Notes under the pieces: model-generated | Seen by the model: the letters and a program-made list of their open reading frames with translations, nothing else | The model's database searches: none | What the model was told of the DNA's origin: nothing | Source of the DNA: Polyangiaceae bacterium | Lineage (GTDB): Bacteria > Myxococcota_A > Polyangia > Polyangiales > Polyangiaceae | Direction of reading: 5' to 3' | Assembly: GCA_025936115.1 (NCBI GenBank) | Contig: JAICTZ010000047.1 | Span: 1 to 57,612, forward strand | DNA: 57,612 bases | Program-made: the position numbers and the translations under genes | Part shown: piece after piece, positions 22,377-30,115 of the stretch | Position numbering within the stretch: the stretch's first letter is position 1 | How the letters are laid out: every line of letters begins with the position of its first letter

Positions 22377-23189
22377 ATGCAGATCCGAGTGGGCTACGAA
22401 CTTCGCTACACGTTCCCGCGCTCGACCGCGATGATCTTGACGTTGAATGTCCATCATTCACGTGTCTCCGATCTCGTGCGCCCCGATTACTTGCTGACGG
22501 ATCCTGCGCTTCCGATCCGCTCGTACCGCGACGGGTTCGGCAACTGGTGCACGCGCTTGGTCGCGCCCGCTGGAAGCCTACGGATCTGGTGCGATGCCGT
22601 CGTGAACGATTCGGGGGCTCCCGACGAGGTAGCGCCGTGGGCCGAACAACATTCGCCAGATGCCCTTCCGGAAGAGGTGCTCGTCTATCTACTCGGCAGC
22701 CGCTACTGCGAGACAGACCTGCTCTCGGACTTTGCGTGGAAGCTTTTTTCGGGCGGGCCGACCGGTTGGCACCGCGTCCAAGCCGTCTGCGACTTCGTGC
22801 ACCGCCACATTCGCTTTGGCTACGAGTACGCCAATCCCACCAAGTCGGCGCTAGGCGCGTACAACGAAGGGCTCGGCGTGTGTCGCGACTACGCGCATTT
22901 GGCGATCGCTCTTTGCCGTTGCATGAACATTCCGGCGCGCTACTGCACGGGATACCTCGGCGACATCGGCGTGCCACGCGCGGATAGCCCGATGGACTTC
23001 GCTGGTTGGTTCGAAGCGTATCTCGGGGGGCGCTGGTACACCTTCGACCCTCGCAACAACACTCCGCGCATTGGGCGCGTACTGATCGCGCGCGGCCGGG
23101 ACGCGGCCGATGTCGCCATCAACACGACCTTCGGCGAAAATACGCTCGACTCGTTTTTCGTTCGCACTGACGAAGTGACGAACGCCTGA
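22377..23189 (+). CDS. Transglutaminase-like (papain-fold) protein
   Basis: A 270-residue cytoplasmic protein of the bacterial transglutaminase-like family. An N-terminal beta domain (QIRVGYELRYTFPRSTAMIL) precedes the papain-like core with catalytic Cys in EGLGVCRDYAHLAIALCR and a following GYLGDIG. The region where the catalytic His usually sits reads MDFAGWFEAYLGGRWYTFDP, without His at the expected place, though Asp in FDPRNN is present; a Gly/Ala there also occurs in related proteins. It may be a peptidase of atypical type. GAGG upstream of ATG 22377 fixes the start. Confidence 0.85.
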   Translation: MQIRVGYELRYTFPRSTAMILTLNVHHSRVSDLVRPDYLLTDPALPIRSYRDGFGNWCTRLVAPAGSLRIWCDAVVNDSGAPDEVAPWAEQHSPDALPEEVLVYLLGSRYCETDLLSDFAWKLFSGGPTGWHRVQAVCDFVHRHIRFGYEYANPTKSALGAYNEGLGVCRDYAHLAIALCRCMNIPARYCTGYLGDIGVPRADSPMDFAGWFEAYLGGRWYTFDPRNNTPRIGRVLIARGRDAADVAINTTFGENTLDSFFVRTDEVTNA

Positions 23190-23234
23190 AGCGGCGCCGA
23201 CGCGCCTGTCACACGAACGCTCGCGTCAGCCGCT
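23190..23234. terminator. Hairpin at converging 3' ends
   Basis: AGCGGC (23190-23195) and GACGCG (23199-23204) pair with CGCGTC (23222-23227) and GCCGCT (23229-23234), separated by small bulges. It starts immediately after the transglutaminase-like stop codon and covers the 3' end of the minus-strand small frame. No T-tract follows. Confidence 0.45.
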
Positions 23235-23414
23235 GCCGTTCGTGACTGAGGGCGGCTCGCTGGTCGTTGCTTCGAGCGAGGCAAGCGCCGCACCGGCGGC
23301 ACGTAGTCGGTCGAGGGCTAGCTCGAGAGCGCCGCTGACGGCGACCTTGTCTGCTCTGGGCGCCACCTGGATCAAACTCATTGCCAGCTCCAGAGCGCGC
23401 CCGGCGGCTTCCAC
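23226..23414 (-). CDS. Small helical protein downstream of cold-shock gene (tentative)
   Basis: A possible 62-residue protein starting at GTG 23414 (or 51 residues from ATG 23381). The sequence VEAAGRALELAMSLIQVAPR, then KVAVSGALELALDRLRAAGA, looks like two regular amphipathic helices, better than chance. It begins 49 nt after the cold-shock stop, in another frame that also stays open back through the cold-shock gene, so a frameshifted C-terminal extension of that protein cannot be excluded. No family recognised. Confidence 0.4.
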   Translation of the reverse strand: MEAAGRALELAMSLIQVAPRADKVAVSGALELALDRLRAAGAALASLEATTSEPPSVTNGSG

Positions 23415-23463
23415 TTCGGTGCGCGCGAGCGAAAGCGCGGGCGGTGGCGCTGCGTCCGGCGAA

Positions 23464-23661
23464 CTAGGCCAGCCTGATGGCTTCTGCACGCGGCCCCCTC
23501 GCGCCTTCACTCTGCGTGAATTCGACGCGCTGACCGACACGGAGCTCCTCGAAGAGCACTCCCTGCAGCGCTGTGGAATGGAAAAATAGGTCAGTTCCAC
23601 TCGGTGTGCGGATGAAACCGAAACCCTTTTCTGTCAACCGCTCGATATTACCCTCTGCCAT
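23464..23661 (-). CDS. Cold-shock-domain protein
   Basis: A 65-residue single-stranded nucleic-acid-binding protein with RNP motifs: EKGFGFIRT (RNP1-like) and DLFFHSTAL (RNP2-like), closing VEFTQSEGARGPRAEAI. It lacks the usual KWFN opening of CspA, having IERLTEKGFGFIR instead, as in CspA-related proteins of myxobacteria. A CAGGAG ribosome site lies before the ATG. It probably acts as an RNA chaperone. The leader contains a perfect inverted repeat. Confidence 0.9.
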   Translation of the reverse strand: MAEGNIERLTEKGFGFIRTPSGTDLFFHSTALQGVLFEELRVGQRVEFTQSEGARGPRAEAIRLA

Positions 23662-23678
23662 GTGCTTGCTCCTGCTCT

Positions 23679-23699
23679 GGATCGATCAACGGTCGATCC
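23679..23699 (-). promoter_or_regulatory. Inverted repeat in the cold-shock leader
   Basis: GGATCGA (23679-23685) and TCGATCC (23693-23699) form a perfect seven-pair stem with a seven-base loop, 18 nt upstream of the start codon. An AT-rich element (CTTACAAATATGG on the minus strand) lies just beyond and could hold the -10. It could be an operator or an RNA hairpin. Confidence 0.5.
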
Positions 23700-24080
23700 C
23701 ATATTTGTAAGGCCTACCGGGTCGCGCAGGTCCCGACACGCATGCTCCGACGCAACTTCAAAGCGCCTGTTCGCACCCGATGGGGGGCGCCAAAGAACGG
23801 ACGCTCGAAGTGTGAACGTGCCGGGAGCATCGGTTTTCTTGCCCATCCATCGCTTGGCGCGGACGGATTCGGCGTGACCGAAAACCTCAGCGTCGTCCTG
23901 ACTGCAGTCCGCGCACGCCAGGTGGCGCCGAGAAACGGCTCCTGCTGCCCGAGTGCTTCAACGCTACTCTCTTCCGCCAGAAAGTCAAGGAGCGGCGGGG
24001 TGCGTCTGAGTTCCTTCGTCCGGTCTCATCCCCTCATCGATGGACGCTGCTCGCTAGGAGCGTCGTGCTAAGTTCCATGC
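23700..24080. other. Intergenic interval without recognised gene
   Basis: About 380 bp between the divergent cold-shock and GH16 genes. Open frames here have no protein character. It should hold both promoters; an AT-rich spot near 23700-23712 is the only clear promoter-like feature. Confidence 0.5.
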
Positions 24081-25382
24081 GTGCAGCGACGTGCGGGCTC
24101 GGTCGCGAGGCTGCTTTCTCTCGCCCTTTCATGCGCCGCAGCGACGGTCGCGCCGCAAGCGGTGGCCGCGACGCTCGATTGGCAGGGGCACACGTGGCAG
24201 CTGACCTCGGGCGGCATGGCGGGCGTGTGTGAAGGCGACGCCGCGAACGTCAACGTGGACGACAACGGCTACCTCCACTTGCGCATCGCGCACAGCGGCG
24301 GGACCTGGTCCGCGTCGGAGCTGTTCACGACCGACGAGATCGGGTTCGGCACCTACCAGTGGCAGGTGGAGGGGCCGATCGACACCTACGACCGGAACCT
24401 CGTCTTGGGCCTCTTTCCATATGGGCCTGAAGCCGGGCTCGGCGCGGACGGGACGAACGAAATTGACATCGAATATTCGCGCTGGGGCCAGGCGAATGGG
24501 CCCAACGGGGACTTTACCGTGTATCCGGCGACCGGGACGACGATCGGCGAGCTCAGCTATTCGTTCTCGCTGAGCGGCCTCACGTCCACATCGCGTCTGG
24601 TCTGGTCGAACGCCGGCGTCACGGAGTCCTTGTTCGACGGCCTCGAGCCGCTCACGACCAGCAGCGCGCCGTTGAAAACGTGGTCGTACATGCCGGCGCA
24701 AGCGAGCAAGAACATTCCTCAGTCGGCACTTCCGCTCGGGATCAATCTGTGGTGCTTCGACGCGCCGCCTTCGGACGCGAATCCCGTCGAGATCGTAATT
24801 CGGAGCTTCGAATTCGTGCCGGCGGGCGCAATGGCGGGAGCGGGTGGCTCGGAGTCGACGGGCGGCGCGGGTGCCGGCGGACGTGCCGGTGGAGGCGCAG
24901 GTGCAGGTGGACATGGCGCCGGACGTGCCGGTGGAGGCGCAGGTGCCGGCGGACGTGCCGGTGGAGGCGCAGGTGCAGGTGGTCGCGGCGGCGCGGACAC
25001 GTCGGGGCACGCGGGGACGAGTGGGATGAATCGCGGTGGACGTCCGGGGTCTGCTGGGGCGATGGCGGCCGCAGGCGCGACCGCGGGGACGCTCGGCGGC
25101 GAAGCGTCGGGGCACGGCGGAGCGGGCGGCACAGCGTCGAGCGGCGGCACACCGTCGAACGCGGGCGTGAGTCCAACGAGCGAAGCCGGCAGCGGACACT
25201 CGGGCGCGGGCGGTGCGCCGAACTTGGACGGAGCAGCTCGCGCAACACCTCGGTCGTCCGGGTGTGACTGCTCGCTTGCGGGCGAAGGCGGCGAGCGCTG
25301 GTACGCCGCTGGCGGAGGTTGGCTCATGGCAATCGCCTGGCTTGCACGCCGGCGTGCACGTCGCTCCGCGCGCTCCGCCTAA
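24081..25382 (+). CDS. GH16-type glycoside hydrolase with Gly-rich linker and MYXO-CTERM-like tail
   Basis: Secreted glycosidase of 433 residues. A signal peptide (LLSLALSCAAATVAPQAVAA) is followed by a jelly-roll domain with the GH16 catalytic motif NEIDIEYSRWG (form ExDxE). The domain ends near FEFVPAGAM. A Gly/Ala-rich linker of about 130 residues, with internal DNA repeats, leads to SSGCDCSLAG, a hydrophobic stretch (GGGWLMAIAWLA) and RRRARRSARSA, the pattern of MYXO-CTERM surface anchoring. Likely substrates are beta-1,3 or beta-1,3/1,4-glucans; not determined. The start codon is GTG. Confidence 0.85.
   Translation: MQRRAGSVARLLSLALSCAAATVAPQAVAATLDWQGHTWQLTSGGMAGVCEGDAANVNVDDNGYLHLRIAHSGGTWSASELFTTDEIGFGTYQWQVEGPIDTYDRNLVLGLFPYGPEAGLGADGTNEIDIEYSRWGQANGPNGDFTVYPATGTTIGELSYSFSLSGLTSTSRLVWSNAGVTESLFDGLEPLTTSSAPLKTWSYMPAQASKNIPQSALPLGINLWCFDAPPSDANPVEIVIRSFEFVPAGAMAGAGGSESTGGAGAGGRAGGGAGAGGHGAGRAGGGAGAGGRAGGGAGAGGRGGADTSGHAGTSGMNRGGRPGSAGAMAAAGATAGTLGGEASGHGGAGGTASSGGTPSNAGVSPTSEAGSGHSGAGGAPNLDGAARATPRSSGCDCSLAGEGGERWYAAGGGWLMAIAWLARRRARRSARSA
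24871..24982 (+). repeat. 72-bp tandem repeat in the linker of the GH16 gene
   Basis: A 40-nt segment at 24871-24910 is repeated exactly at 24943-24982, a period of 72 nt. It encodes Gly-Ala-Gly-rich linker (GAGGRAGGGAGAGG units). The exactness at DNA level points to recent duplication. Confidence 0.9.
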
Positions 25383-25400
25383 CGCCGAATCCCCGGATCC

Positions 25401-27650
25401 TCAGGCCACTTCGGGGATCGCGCAGCCCTCACGCAGGAAGCTCGACAAGGCCTCCGCCGCCATGAGCCCCTTGTCCGTGCCGTCCCGCAAGCGAACCGCC
25501 GCACCGTCACCTTCGACTTCCTTGTCGCCGATCACGAGCATGAACGGGATCTTTTCGAGCTGCGCTTGTCGAATTTTCGCGCCGAGCTTGTCCGACGACG
25601 CTTCGACGCTGGTTCGAACGCCCGCTCGCTGCAAGAGCTCTGCGATGTGCCGGGCGTGCTCGGCGTGACGCTCGGCCACGGTGATCACCCGCGCCTGCTC
25701 GGGCGACAGCCAGGCCGGCAAGGCGCCTGCGTAATGCTCGAGCAGCACGCCGATGAAGCGCTCGATCGAGCCGAGCAAGGCACGGTGCAGCATGATCGGC
25801 TGCTCGCGCTCGCCTTTGGAGTTAACGAATTCGAGCGTGAAGCGCTCGGGGTTGTTGAAATCGTATTGGAGCGTCGAACACTGCCATTTGCGCTCGAGCG
25901 CATCGACGAGCTTGATGTCGATTTTGGGGCCGTAGAAAGCGCCCCCACCGGCGTCGACTTCGTACGCGAGTCCCACGCGTTCGAGCGCCTGCGCGAGCGT
26001 GCGTTCCGCCCGTTCCCAACCCTCCGGCGTGCCCACGTACTCGGCCGGTCGCGTCGAGAGGTTCACCTCGAAGGAGTTGAACCCGAACGTGCGCAGAGTG
26101 CGCAAGATGAACCGGAGCACGCGATCTACTTCCTCTTCGACCTGGTCGGCGCGACAGAAGAGGTGGGCGTCGTCCTGCGTGAAGCCGCGCACGCGCATCA
26201 GCCCGTGCATCACACCGGCGAGCTCGTAACGGTACACGGTGCCGAGCTCGGCGAGCCGCATCGGGAATTCGCGATAACTCCGATTCCTGCTCTTCACCAT
26301 CAGCACGTGAAAAGGGCAATTCATCGGCTTACAGCAGTAGTCGTGGCCGTCGACCGACATCGGAGAAAACATGCCGTCGCGGTAGAAGTTCCAGTGACCG
26401 GACACCTTCCACAAGTCGGCTTTGGCGATGTGCGGCGAATAGACGAGGTCGTAACCCGCCTCCAAATGCATCTTGCGCCACTGGTCTTCGATGATGGCTC
26501 TGAGCCGGCCGCCCTTCGGCAACCACATCACGAGCCCGGGACCGACTTCCTCCGTGTAGTGCGGCTCGATGTATAGGTTCAGCCGGGCTTCCTTGCAGTC
26601 GGCGAGCGCCGCTTCGAGCTCGCGCCTCACGCCCGGTGACAACGCTCCGCGCAGCCGCACCTCGACGCTGGGCTCGACCACCTCGCCCGCTTTGGCGCGC
26701 GGCAGCGGCGCGAGCTTGACCGTTTGACGGACTTGACGCGACGCCGCACAGCGAGAGACCTGCGTCAGCACGAAATCGACGAGGCGCCGATCGAGCGGAC
26801 TCGGCGCCGTCACACCCACGTACAGATCGAGCTCCTCCTGCTCCTGATAGTCGTGGTCGTCGTAACGCTCCGACACCAAAAATAACTCGAGATCCCGGCC
26901 GAGCTTGCGGTGGTCGCGTTTTTTCGCCTCTGCCAGGGTGCGCTGGTATTTCTCGAGCTCCTCCTTCTTTGCGAAGGCAACGCCGCGCACGCGCTGCAAA
27001 GATTGCTTGGTCGAGTCGGCACGCCAGTACGCCGCCGAAGCGGCCGTCAGCTTGAGCCCCTTGATGAAACCGGCGTGCGGCAGATGCGGCCCACGACAGA
27101 GATCGACGAAGTCGCCGTTGCGAAAGAGCGACACCTCGTCGTCGCGGATCCACGACAAGATCTCCTCTTTGTACTCGTTGTCTTGACCGAGCGAGCGGAG
27201 AACGGCCTGCGCTTGAGTCCGCGGAACGCTCTGCCGCTCGAAGGCGACCTTGCTCTCGATCAGTCGCTGCATCTCCGCTTCGATGCGCGCCAGGTCATCG
27301 GGCGAGAAGGTGTGATTGCCCACGTCGAAGTCGTAATAGAATTCCTCGGCGTGGGTGCGCGGTCCCATCGTGACTTTGGCGCCGGGAAACAGGTGCAGCA
27401 CCGCCGTGGCGAGCACGTGCTCGGCCGAATGATTGATGGCGTCGCGCCCCTCCGGCGAGTCCGCTTTGCAGAGCTCGAGCCGCGCTCCGTTCGTCAACGG
27501 CTGGCGCAGGTCCCAAATCTGCCCGTCCACCTTCGCGACCACGACCACGTCGGCGAGCTTCGTCGAAATGGCGCGCGCCGCGTCCAGAGGTGTTGCGCCA
27601 GGCTCGAGGGTTAAGTTCTTGCCGTCAGGAAGAATGACCGAAATTGACAT
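25401..27650 (-). CDS. thrS: Threonyl-tRNA synthetase with ~105-residue insertion
   Basis: Class II synthetase for threonine, 749 residues against about 640 in E. coli. TGS domain (MSISVILPDGKNLTLEPGAT), editing domain with NHSAEHVLATAV, motif 2 in YCCKPMNCPFHV through VRGFTQDDAHLF, motif 3 in LHRALLGSIERFIGV, and the anticodon-binding domain ending RDGTDKGL are all intact. Between LGRDLELFL (about residue 258) and GPGLVMWLPKGG (about 370), where E. coli has only some eight residues, lie about 110 residues of well-formed protein sequence. The start at 27650 matches other ThrS; the frame is open further upstream. Aminoacylation function is secure. Confidence 0.95.
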   Translation of the reverse strand: MSISVILPDGKNLTLEPGATPLDAARAISTKLADVVVVAKVDGQIWDLRQPLTNGARLELCKADSPEGRDAINHSAEHVLATAVLHLFPGAKVTMGPRTHAEEFYYDFDVGNHTFSPDDLARIEAEMQRLIESKVAFERQSVPRTQAQAVLRSLGQDNEYKEEILSWIRDDEVSLFRNGDFVDLCRGPHLPHAGFIKGLKLTAASAAYWRADSTKQSLQRVRGVAFAKKEELEKYQRTLAEAKKRDHRKLGRDLELFLVSERYDDHDYQEQEELDLYVGVTAPSPLDRRLVDFVLTQVSRCAASRQVRQTVKLAPLPRAKAGEVVEPSVEVRLRGALSPGVRRELEAALADCKEARLNLYIEPHYTEEVGPGLVMWLPKGGRLRAIIEDQWRKMHLEAGYDLVYSPHIAKADLWKVSGHWNFYRDGMFSPMSVDGHDYCCKPMNCPFHVLMVKSRNRSYREFPMRLAELGTVYRYELAGVMHGLMRVRGFTQDDAHLFCRADQVEEEVDRVLRFILRTLRTFGFNSFEVNLSTRPAEYVGTPEGWERAERTLAQALERVGLAYEVDAGGGAFYGPKIDIKLVDALERKWQCSTLQYDFNNPERFTLEFVNSKGEREQPIMLHRALLGSIERFIGVLLEHYAGALPAWLSPEQARVITVAERHAEHARHIAELLQRAGVRTSVEASSDKLGAKIRQAQLEKIPFMLVIGDKEVEGDGAAVRLRDGTDKGLMAAEALSSFLREGCAIPEVA

Positions 27651-27792
27651 ATTGCGCCGACCAGCCGAGGAGGGGGCAAAAGCTAGCGCCCATCCTCGGA
27701 CAGGGGAAGCTCGCGCCGCCCACAGGCCACTCACAGGATGGGGAAAACGCCCAAACTGCCAGCCCACAAATTGCCACGCCGAGGCGGAGTGG

Positions 27793-29124
27793 TTACTCGC
27801 TCGAGTGCCGCTCTTCGCCGAGGAGCACGGAGGCGGCCGCGTGCCCGCTCTTCACGGCGGCCGACACCGTGCCCACCTCGTCGGCGTCGAAGAAGTCGCC
27901 CGCGACGAGCAGGGGCGCGCGGCCGGCAACGAGCGGCAGGTCGCCGTCCGTCTCTTCCGCGAGCTCGTACGGATACGCTCCCCGCGAGAAGTGATCGACC
28001 CCGAAATCATGGACGTGAACTTCACGAACCAAGGCGCGGAGCTCCGGCACCGTCTTGCCCGTGATGCGGCCGAGCACCTCGAGGGCGGCTGCTGCGGCCC
28101 GTCGTTCGCCCGCGAGGCGCGCACAACGCGGCCCGCCGCACCAAGCAACGAGCCGCGGCTCGTTCCCATCGGAGCCCGACCACCAGGTGGGAAAATCCTC
28201 GTCGAGCACGTGAATGAACGAGCCGTGTGGTAGCGCCCGCTGAAATTCGGCAGGCTCGGCCAAGCGCAATGTGACACGGAGCGCCAAGCCGCTCTCCAGG
28301 CGCCGTGACGCGACCGTCACCGCCTCGGGCGCGGGATCGAGCTCGACGCCGCCGAGCTCCTTGGGCGCTTGGTGCATCGGGAGCGGCAGCGCGACGATAC
28401 ACGCCCCCGCGTGATGCTCGCGCCACTGGTCGCGCACGACCACGCCGTGTGGCTCGACCACGACGCTTTCGACACGAGAACCGAAGCCGAGGCTCGCGCC
28501 CGCGTTGACGAGCTCGGCGCACAAGTAGTCGATGAGCGCGCCGTACCCTTGGCGGCAGCGCGACTGAGACTCGGTCGCGGCCGATTGTCGCACGATGGAG
28601 CGCGCGCTCACCCGGTCCGGCGGAGCGGCGTGGAAACCTTCGACGAAATGCGTCAACCAGCGCGTCTGTTCGCGACCGAAATGGCGCTCTTTCGCGAGAT
28701 CGAGCGCCGTACCGGCGTCGTCCACGCCCGGGTGCCCGAGTGCGTCGAGCACCTCACCGAGCACCTTGGCGGGGCGCACCTCTCCCGCATCGAGCTCGTA
28801 GTGCTCGCCCTCCACGCGCTCGAGCTCGAGGCCGGCCTCTTTGATCAGCTGGTGAAGCTCGGGCGACCGCCCGTGTACGAATTCCGCGCCGAGCTCGACC
28901 GGACTCGCAGACTGGCTCGGCCGCTCAGTCAGGATGCGCCCACCCGGCTGTGAACGCCCTTCGAGCACCGTCACGCGCGCCCCAGCGCGTGCGAGGCGTC
29001 GCGCCGCATACAGCCCCGCAATGCCGGCACCCACGACGATGAGATCGGGTTTGGTCGCGTTCGCCGCGCCCGTACCTTGTCCGACGTTGCCGTCACCCAC
29101 GTGGCTTAGCTGAGCAAGGCCCAT
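27793..29124 (-). CDS. FAD-dependent amine oxidase / NAD(P)-binding flavoprotein
   Basis: Flavin amine oxidase of about 443 residues. The Rossmann motif DLIVVGAGIAGLYAARRLAR, the second FAD signature VLEGRSQPGGRI, and the C-terminal block PLLVAGDFFDADEVGTVSAA (normally GE..... GTV.GA) are present. GAEFVHGRSPEL is the family-typical loop. The substrate, a polyamine, amino acid or carotenoid-like amine, cannot be inferred. Start uncertain: in-frame starts also exist at 29166 and 29202. It ends about 140 bp before the divergently oriented thrS leader region and faces the WYL remnant at its 5' side. Confidence 0.85.
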   Translation of the reverse strand: MGLAQLSHVGDGNVGQGTGAANATKPDLIVVGAGIAGLYAARRLARAGARVTVLEGRSQPGGRILTERPSQSASPVELGAEFVHGRSPELHQLIKEAGLELERVEGEHYELDAGEVRPAKVLGEVLDALGHPGVDDAGTALDLAKERHFGREQTRWLTHFVEGFHAAPPDRVSARSIVRQSAATESQSRCRQGYGALIDYLCAELVNAGASLGFGSRVESVVVEPHGVVVRDQWREHHAGACIVALPLPMHQAPKELGGVELDPAPEAVTVASRRLESGLALRVTLRLAEPAEFQRALPHGSFIHVLDEDFPTWWSGSDGNEPRLVAWCGGPRCARLAGERRAAAAALEVLGRITGKTVPELRALVREVHVHDFGVDHFSRGAYPYELAEETDGDLPLVAGRAPLLVAGDFFDADEVGTVSAAVKSGHAAASVLLGEERHSSE

Positions 29125-29248
29125 ACCAGGCGGCGGAGCGGCCCGACCCAACACTGCGGGCCGCATCGCTGCGCGTTGCCATGGCGCGACATTTTGGCGC
29201 ATGCCATCGCTCGGGGCTCAGCCCTCACGGAGTTGTGCCGGATGGCTT

Positions 29249-29415
29249 CCCAGCCTCGCCCTCGATGCCTGCTCCGTGGGCTCGCAGCGCTCCACGTCAC
29301 GATAGATTGAGCGCACCGACACCTCGAGCTCCTGCCCCAGGACTACGGCGCTCACCGGCGCGCGATACCGGCGCAGAAGCTGAACGAGGCGAAGCAAGCG
29401 ATCCGCGCGCGACAT
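29249..29415 (-). pseudogene. WYL/YafY-type repressor remnant (frameshifted and truncated)
   Basis: The ATG at 29415 starts a clear YafY-type helix-turn-helix domain: MSRADRLLRLVQLLRRYRAP, VLGQELEVSVRSIYRDVER. Then the frame reads CEPTEQ, but after one missing base near 29286-29292 the other frame gives LRAHGAGIEGEAG, the normal wing of this family. Nothing homologous follows EAG. The whole ligand-binding (WYL) domain is missing. Two operator-like repeats remain upstream. This is a decayed regulator, not a functional gene. Confidence 0.8.
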
Positions 29416-29420
29416 GGTTT

Positions 29421-29446
29421 CATGCTGCCACGATTTGTCAGTAGCA
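29421..29446. promoter_or_regulatory. Operator-like repeat 1 of the lost WYL repressor
   Basis: CATGCTGCCACGATTTGTCA followed by GTAGCA. It is related to the repeat at 29484-29509 and, read on the minus strand, contains TACTGACA...TGGCAG, an imperfect dyad like those bound by YafY-type regulators. It begins 5 nt before the remnant's start codon. Confidence 0.5.
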
Positions 29447-29483
29447 GCGTAGCGCTCGCGGGCGCCGATCGCGCGCCGCGGAT

Positions 29484-29509
29484 CATGCTGCCAGTTGCTG
29501 TCGGCAGTC
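29484..29509. promoter_or_regulatory. Operator-like repeat 2
   Basis: CATGCTGCCAGTTGCTGTCG followed by GCAGTC. CTGCC and GGCAG form a dyad. It sits 63 bp from repeat 1 and about 30 bp before the membrane-protein gene at 29539, so that gene may have been under the same control. Confidence 0.5.
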
Positions 29510-29538
29510 CGTGAAGCCGCCGCCGGTCCCCTCACGCT

Positions 29539-30096
29539 ATGCTGCGGTTTACCTTGACCAGCCCCCGCCCGAACCCCGTCTGGGCCGAGCTCCTTCAGCT
29601 CGTGCCGATCGTGAGCCTCGCCTTGCCTATCATTCTCGCGGGCAAAATCGACTTCGCTCGAGCGGGGACCGCCTTGCTCGTCGCCGCGCTCTTGACGATC
29701 CCGGTGTCCGCGTTCGTGCTCTTACGACGCGCAGTCTTGAACCCGATTCTCATCGGCACGGCCCTCTGGTTGTGGGTTGCCGCCATTGCCTTCGAGCTCG
29801 GTGCACCCGGTCTCGTGGCGGCGCTGAGCGAAGCGCAAGCCGCAGGACTTTTCGCGGGCGTGGTCGCCGTCGGCTTCGTCGCCACGCTGATTTCACCTCA
29901 AGGCTTCGTCGGGACGATTCACCCGGATCGAGCTTGGATCAGGCAAACGTCATTGATGTTGCTCGGGCTCGCCATCGCCATCACGGCTTGGGCCTGGATG
30001 TTCAGGCATAACGTGCGTTTGGGCGGCGGACTGCCGTTCCTCGTCCTCAACATCGTTCGGCGCCGGCTCATCTTGCGAGCACCCGTACTCGCGTAA
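29539..30096 (+). CDS. Integral membrane protein of unknown function
   Basis: A 185-residue protein with about five transmembrane segments (LLQLVPIVSLALPIILAG, TALLVAALLTIPVSAFVLL, ILIGTALWLWVAAIAFELG, AAGLFAGVVAVGFVATLIS, LMLLGLAIAITAWAWMF). It resembles small membrane proteins often found beside WYL/YafY regulators, and here lies divergent from a decayed one with its operators still between them. No transport or catalytic motif is visible. Confidence 0.75.
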   Translation: MLRFTLTSPRPNPVWAELLQLVPIVSLALPIILAGKIDFARAGTALLVAALLTIPVSAFVLLRRAVLNPILIGTALWLWVAAIAFELGAPGLVAALSEAQAAGLFAGVVAVGFVATLISPQGFVGTIHPDRAWIRQTSLMLLGLAIAITAWAWMFRHNVRLGGGLPFLVLNIVRRRLILRAPVLA

Positions 30097-30115
30097 GAGG
30101 CACGAAGAAATCGCC

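Noticed and set aside
24863..24989. Repetitive Gly-rich DNA that resembles a short repeat array
   Set aside because: It has no spacers of constant length and is in frame with a protein linker, so it is not a CRISPR array.
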